Shown here: piece after piece, positions 58,698 to 64,000 of the stretch | Numbering within the stretch: position 1 is the first letter of the stretch | How the letters are laid out: every line of letters begins with the position of its first letter | Assembly: GCA_958510825.1 (NCBI GenBank) | Contig: OY294051.1 | Location: forward strand, 2,728,001-2,792,000 | Source of the DNA: Brachypterus glaber | Lineage: Eukaryota; Arthropoda; Insecta; Coleoptera; Kateretidae | Reading direction: 5' to 3' | Length of the DNA stretch: 64,000 nucleotides | Translations under genes and position numbers: made by a program | Notes under the pieces: generated by a model | Seen by the model: only the letters and a program-made list of their open reading frames with translations | Told to the model about the DNA's origin: nothing | Databases searched by the model: none

Positions 58698-59345
58698 GCC
58701 CTTGTCGAGATTAATTAAGGATCTTTAAAACCCTTGTCAAGTTTTTAAAGAAAAAATGTAAAAGAATGCGGAATTTTAACATTTCTTCTTAAAAATCTTC
58801 TTAAGCATTGGGCATTTTACCATTTCCTCTTTAAAATAAAACACTCAAGATTTAGGATTTTACTAAATTATCCTAAATTAAGGATTTTTACAATTTCTTC
58901 TTAAAAAACCTTGTCAAATTTTAAGTTTTTACAATTTTTTCAAAACTTTTCCCTAAAAACCTGGTTAATTAAGGTTCTTTAGACTTTAGCCTTAAAAATC
59001 TTCTCAAAATAACGGATTATTTCAATTTCTCCTAAAAAAACTTATCAAGATTCGAGTATGTTTACAATTTCGCCCTAAAAACTTTGTCAAATCTACACAG
59101 AATTTGGGATTTTTATAAATTTTCCTTAAAAATATTGTCAAGCTTTGGAGTTATTTTGTAAATTTTCCTTAAAAACCTGGTAACGATTGAGAATTTTTAC
59201 AATTTCTCCTCCAATTTGAAGACTTTTGCAATTCATCTTTATAAAATTAGTCAAGATTAGGCATTATTATGTCTAATTAAGAATCTTGAAAAGATTAGAG
59301 ATTTTTACAATATCTCCCTAAAATTGATTGATTTTTTCTCTTTAA
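58698..59345. repeat. degenerate minisatellite
   Basis: A dozen or so imperfect units of roughly 45-60 bp built on GGATTTTTACAATTTCTYC, CCTAAAAACCTTG and TCAAGATT. One or more further units precede the foldback element (58065-58110), so the array was split by its insertion. Confidence 0.65.
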
Positions 59346-59940
59346 GGATTGTTTTACAAAACTCTTCTAAATATGCATATATATATATATATATATTATG
59401 CACAGTAGTGGGGTAACGGACGCCGCGTAAAAAATATACACGGAAAAAAATTGTGGTTTAGATTTGTTAGAGTTTTATTGCATAAATTGGGGTAGTGAAT
59501 ATAAAGTCAAGTAAACCTTGGAAGCACATAAATCAACAATGGTATTCCTAACTCAGTATAAAGAAACATTTTGCACATAACGTAACAATGTTACAAGTAA
59601 AAACCGCAAAAAACCTTTGGCGCAGTGAGCAAATTCAACTTTTCCTTCCTGGCGGTTAACGTGTTAAATTATAAATGCCAATTTAATGAAATTTATTTCA
59701 AGCAAATGCTTAAACACATTTAACACGAACGTCATTATGCTCAAACCGATATAATACATAATCTATTTTTCTTTGTAAATAATAGTTAGTCTTCATTGTA
59801 CTAAAATTTCCTGTGTACCACCCATAGTTTACTTGACATGACAAATGGCATACTTAACATCTTTATACAGAGTTAAATAAACTTTGGAGATTTGTAATGC
59901 TTCCCACTAAATTGTATACTATTAATAATGAACATTTCTC
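59346..59940. other. intergenic with a TA microsatellite
   Basis: TA dinucleotides at 59374-59396. Otherwise AT-rich with no supported feature. Confidence 0.55.
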
Positions 59941-60371
59941 TATGGTCTGTTTCATTAAGCAAGATAGTAAATTAAAAATTGCACAGTGAATATTTTCAAA
60001 ACAAATTCGAATATTGGATGTGCGAATATACTGCGTAGTTTATTTTATAAAACATAACTATATTCTATACACAAACATATACTATTCAAACCTGTTGTAA
60101 AAATATTTACTGTGCGATTTTTAATTTACTCTCTTGCTTGATGAAACAGACCATAGTATACTGTGGTCTGTTTCTTCAAGCAATATAGTAAATTAAAAAT
60201 CGCACAGTGAATATTTTTACAGCAGGTTTGAATAGTATATGTATGTGTATAGAATATAGTTACGTTTTATAAAATAAACTACGCAGTATATTCGCACATC
60301 CAGTATTCGAATCTGTTTTGAAAATATTCACTGTGCGATTTTTAGTTTACTATCTTGCTTGATGAAACAGA
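59941..60371. mobile_element. two family G palindromes, head to head
   Basis: Copy 4 (59941-60155) and copy 5 (60163-60371) each have arms GGTCTGTTT, CAAGCAAGATAGTAAATTAA and CGCACAGTGAAT. They are inverted relative to each other and separated by only a few bases (GTATACTG), giving a palindrome of palindromes. Confidence 0.8.
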
Positions 60372-60430
60372 AAATAATCCCTATAACTGTAACCTAACGA
60401 TTTTTCTGAATATCAACATTTTTAAATATT

Positions 60431-60497
60431 AATAGTGTATTACATAACTAGTGTGGAAAGTGACATATTTCACTTTCCAAGAGTTATGTACACTATT
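60431..60497 (-). repeat. AATAGT-class hairpin, minimal copy
   Basis: The outer arm AATAGTGTATTACATAACTA then GTGTGGAAAGTG is at the left. The body-side arm (complement) AATAGTGTACATAACTCTTG then GAAAGTG is at the right, next to GATCGTAGAAAAA. The whole stem-loop is only 67 bp, so the asymmetry of its arms is easy to read. Confidence 0.7.
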
Positions 60498-61133
60498 TTT
60501 TCTACGATCCTGAAAAAATATAAAGCTTCTTAATTTAATATTTTCTAATTTTTATTACTTATTCAAAGAATTTTTGAGAAAAGCAAAGCATACACAGCAA
60601 AAAATAGCATAGAAATTTATGTATTTTAAACAGGAAATATGATTTTCTTTTACTTTTAGTTTCCTTGGTTTTTAAATTTAATACAATATTATGCAATACA
60701 ATACCTTGCTGTTTAATGGGTTGCCTATAACGCGAGCCTCTTGTGTAAATCAGGGCAAGACAGTTTGCTAATTAAATTAGATTTCTTTAAATATGTTCCC
60801 ATATAAAACAGTAAAATTGTACTGTTTTACGATTTCATAAGAAAAATGTAAGGTAATTAAATCAAAAATTAAGTAGTTTCTATAAAATCTAGACATAAAT
60901 AAAACATCCCAAGTTATATCTTGGTCAATCTAGTAAGGTTATAACTATAGTTTCTATTTTTGAAACGAAAAAAAGAAATATTTGGATTGAAAAATATAAA
61001 AGATATCATAAAATTCTATGGTGAAAGGTGGAAAATGGCATATAAAACGATGTGAGCTAAATTCGTAGGATCTACAACTTAAATTAAGGCAAACCTACAT
61101 ACGTGAAATTAGGCAAACCTACATACATAAATA
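60498..61133. other. intergenic, nothing recognised
   Basis: AT-rich; the first part may be the body of the element ending at 60431. Confidence 0.45.
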
Positions 61134-61215
61134 TCAAACTAGGGTGATATAAAAATATCTGAAGAACAAAAGACTGTCATTTTCATAAGGGATCGTAGGA
61201 AAAATTATTTTTGCA
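61134..61215 (-). repeat. fragment shared with 56133-56250
   Basis: TATCAAACTAGGGTGATATA, GAACAAAAGACTGTCATTTT and GGGATCGTAGGAAAAAT match the complement of the segment at 56143-56235. It ends in the TCGTAGGA border but has lost the hairpin. Confidence 0.6.
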
Positions 61216-61829
61216 TCTACCTTTATTTTTCTATCTTTATAATAACCAAGAGTAACTATATTAACCGGTTTCAAGCTATTTACGACCTTTTTCATACTCA
61301 AAATAAGATCTCTCACAAAAAAAAAAGTCTAAAATTGTAAAGAGAGGATTTTACGCTAGATTATGTACCATGCTGGGGAAATGTATCTATTTTCTAGTTT
61401 TTTGGGTATTTTAAAAATACATTATGCTCGGTGATATACATTTAAAGAGCGGAACTAATGCGAGGGCTTTAAAAATTTGTACACAATGTGTTTTTTTGGG
61501 ATAATTAGCATTAAGTGGAGAGACTAATGGAGACATATCAAGTTTAAAAAATAATATAAAAGAAAAATAGTACAAAAATATAATAAACAGCATAATTTTT
61601 CAAAAAAAAAAAAAAAAACACTTTAAGAATAATTATGATACTGGGCGATAAAAATTTAATTAATTTGGCACAAGAATAAGAAATTATTCTAACGAGTGAG
61701 GCTTTTATCTTATTTAATGCTTTATCGACCTGTTTCAATATTAAAATATTGTAAATTAGTATCAATAGCTTTAGTTCAAGTTATGTCAAATTTGAATATA
61801 CTTAATATAGTTTTGGCTCTCAATAAATA
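61216..61829. other. intergenic, nothing recognised
   Basis: AT-rich with a poly(A) run at 61602-61618. Phe/Ile-rich small frames are composition artefacts. Confidence 0.5.
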
Positions 61830-62034
61830 AATATATCTTTTCACTGCTAGCTTTAGAACATACCATTATTTATCATGTTTTCGAGCTGTGAAATCAATTT
61901 TCTTCACCTATAGCAATAATAATTTTTTCTCTCCTAGTAGGAGTAAATCTTATAAATAATTGATTTCTGTCACTTTAGATGTTTCAGTTCTTTGTGCAAT
62001 TTTTACTAATCAAACCCAAGAAAATAGCTTAAAA
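61830..62034 (+). repeat. dispersed repeat, family P copy 2
   Basis: Matches 15096-15298 in the same orientation across about 200 bp, with scattered substitutions. Confidence 0.7.
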
Positions 62035-63859
62035 TATTATATTATTAATAAAAAATTATTACAACTTACCTTTAACTTTGAGATCATAGGAACTGAAATC
62101 CATTTAGGTACTTGAACAATGTTTACGCATTAGTTATTCTTCATTTTTAAAGGTAATTACTCCAAGAACAGTAAAAAACGTTTATTTAACTATTCCAGAG
62201 CATAATTATTGGTATTTTGACTATTCTGTTATTAAATAACGAACATTTCTTTCACATGTAAAAATAATTAAAATTTCAAAGTAAAATGTGAGAGAGATCT
62301 TCTCAAAAAAAAAAACGTGTTATTGAAGTTCAGATCTCGTTCGTAATGCAATAGTGGACCAAAATTAACACAATGTAATAGTGACCCACCAATTTTTTTC
62401 TCTAAGAAAGTAAAGAAAGTAAAATAAATTTGTTTGTCATACATTACCTTAATGTTGGTTGAGTCTAAAAACCCTAACAGACAATTTTTAAATAAAATAA
62501 TGAGTCCTAGATCAAAGATTAAAAAATCGGAGACATTTAAATAGTCATTATCTCGATATTTTCATAAAGTGAGATGGCCCACTCATGCACTATACGCCTC
62601 ATTTATAGTTTAAATCTTCTGAACACCCATGAAATACAGATTAAATTTCATTTGTAGTAATTAATGTTTCTAAAAAGTCAAAAACTATTGAAAAATTACC
62701 AAGAAAGGCCACATTAACTGTAACACAACGTAATTTACCATGAAAATAAAAACCATAAAAATAACCAAAAGTCCCATCTATTTACACCAAACTATGGTCA
62801 GATTATTGGTCATAAATATTTCTATTTTGCTCCAATTGTTCGACGTAATTTACAAGCATTTTCCTTTAATTTTTCCATTGTGTTTTGACAAAAATTTTCA
62901 ATAGGCGATTTTCAAAAATGGATTTATAGACTATTAGTTTTTTGGTGTATGAAATTTAATTATCCACAGCGCGTGGTGTGGGTATTGTTCTTTTTATTCT
63001 GTAGAAAATATTTGAAATACTATTGGCCAGAACTAAATTTATAATCAATTTGTCAATGCATTAGATTTTAAGGGATTATTTTTAAAAAGGAGTTTTCCTA
63101 GAACCTCGTCAAAAATATATGATGATATAAGTCTACATCTAGCAATAGATGGCGCGCAAGAGCACATCAATCTAATGACATTATTTATTTGGTGAATAAA
63201 GTTGAAGAACGTTTTCTTAATCAGCGTACAGTGTTGACTCTTGATAGTGAAGAGGGCCAGTAGCCCGAAACTGTCAGTCTACTAAATGTTATAAGGATCT
63301 TGGTCATTTTTGTCACATCAAATATGGTTAACAATTCTTAACTTAACTAAAAAGTTTATTATTAATTATTGGGTAAACCAACCGTAAGTATTAAATCTGA
63401 AATAGAAAATTTTTAGTTTTCTCTCCAATATTTTTCTTTTTCTATTTATTTTCAAATCTAGTAAACAGAAACCCCTCATGGCGTCCCTTCGGTCAAATTA
63501 TTTGTCATAAAATCGACCATACTTAGAATAACTTAATCTTATCAGGCCAAAACTGTGCCCTATGTTGCTCAATAAAAAAACGTTCTTTTTTTTTATGTAG
63601 CCTAAATAGCACAAATTTAAAGAAAACAAGCCGTGAAGATACGTATTGCTTCGTATATTACGGGATATCTAGTTTAGCACTTATTTTTCCTGTGTTAAAA
63701 AAAAAAACAGAATTTTGGTGGACAAGATCTCAAAAAAATATTAACATTTATTAGATTGTATTTTTACCTTACAACTAAACAACCAGAAAACGCAAACATT
63801 ATCTTAAAATTAATTTGCCAATTTGTTATGTGTGTAAAATTATCTGACTGTAACTTTCC
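62035..63859. other. intergenic, nothing recognised
   Basis: About 1.8 kb of AT-rich DNA without a supported gene, RNA or repeat shared with the rest of the window. Confidence 0.5.
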
Positions 63860-64000
63860 GTAGTAGTTAGTGCTTATTTTTCACCCATTACCATGACAGC
63901 GGTCGGAAAGCGACAGTCAGATAATTTTAAATATCTGCTGTCGGAAAACAAGTGAGAATCAAACACAAAACGTCAAATTAATAAAATTAATTTTAAGACA
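63860..64000 (+). mobile_element. family K element, copy 2 (cut by window edge)
   Basis: GTAGTTAGTGCTTATTTT, CATGACAGCGGTCGGAAA, ATATCTGCTGT and AAAACGTCAAATTA match 28418-28555 in order. The hairpin that follows in copy 1 would lie just beyond the window. Confidence 0.7.

Noticed and set aside
28596..60497. AATAGT hairpins as Helitron 3' ends
   Set aside because: Helitron hairpins are about 20 bp and followed by CTRR with no terminal symmetry. These stems are 70-150 bp and end ACTATT, and no Rep/helicase remnant was seen.

Overview
The window is AT-rich, intron-bearing animal DNA, almost certainly from an insect. It carries a Runt-domain gene whose N-terminus, exon-2 motif and C-terminal VWRPY match the insect pair-rule protein Runt. 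The core promoter in front of it is insect-type (TATA box plus TCAGTC initiator). A beetle is a reasonable guess from the general look of the repeats, but nothing here proves the order.

Only two host protein genes can be supported. The first is runt (run, + strand, two coding exons, 10466-10910 and 12141-12874, 392 aa), with its promoter at 10267-10302, a 1.2 kb intron and an AU-rich 3' UTR ending near 13585. The second is a single-exon, 556-residue pyruvate-kinase-like protein on the - strand (38006-39676). It keeps the family fold but has lost most catalytic residues, so it is probably a pseudoenzyme paralogue. They share no pathway and lie about 25 kb apart. No rRNA, canonical tRNA or CRISPR was seen.

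Nearly everything else is mobile or repetitive DNA. It includes two 5'-truncated non-LTR retrotransposons (20222-21257 and 33535-34328), a tRNA-derived SINE (1372-1620), a CACTA-type element with a TTA target duplication (50915-52068), a hAT-like MITE family in five copies, a palindromic family with TIR AGGGAACGTTCAAG plus five solitary ends, several long foldback elements, a 264-bp tandem duplication, degenerate minisatellites and microsatellites. A 200-N assembly gap lies at 50017-50216.

The most interesting signal is a set of elements (called families C, D, J, K, L and several lone hairpins here) that are unrelated along most of their length but all end in a 70-150 bp hairpin with the same terminal grammar. 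The body-side arm follows a TCGTAGGAAAAATAGTRTA-like sequence. The outer arm begins AATAGTATATT, in the best cases with ACTAGT exactly ten bases after AATAGT. In most of them the outer arm is three bases longer than the body-side arm at the same place, and a CTC on the body-side arm faces an unpaired NAG on the outer arm. One member (39948-40521) carries the broken start of an ORF that resembles the N-terminal domain of insect tyrosine-recombinase transposons. I infer a family of recombinase-mobilised elements whose terminal site is a structured, asymmetric hairpin.
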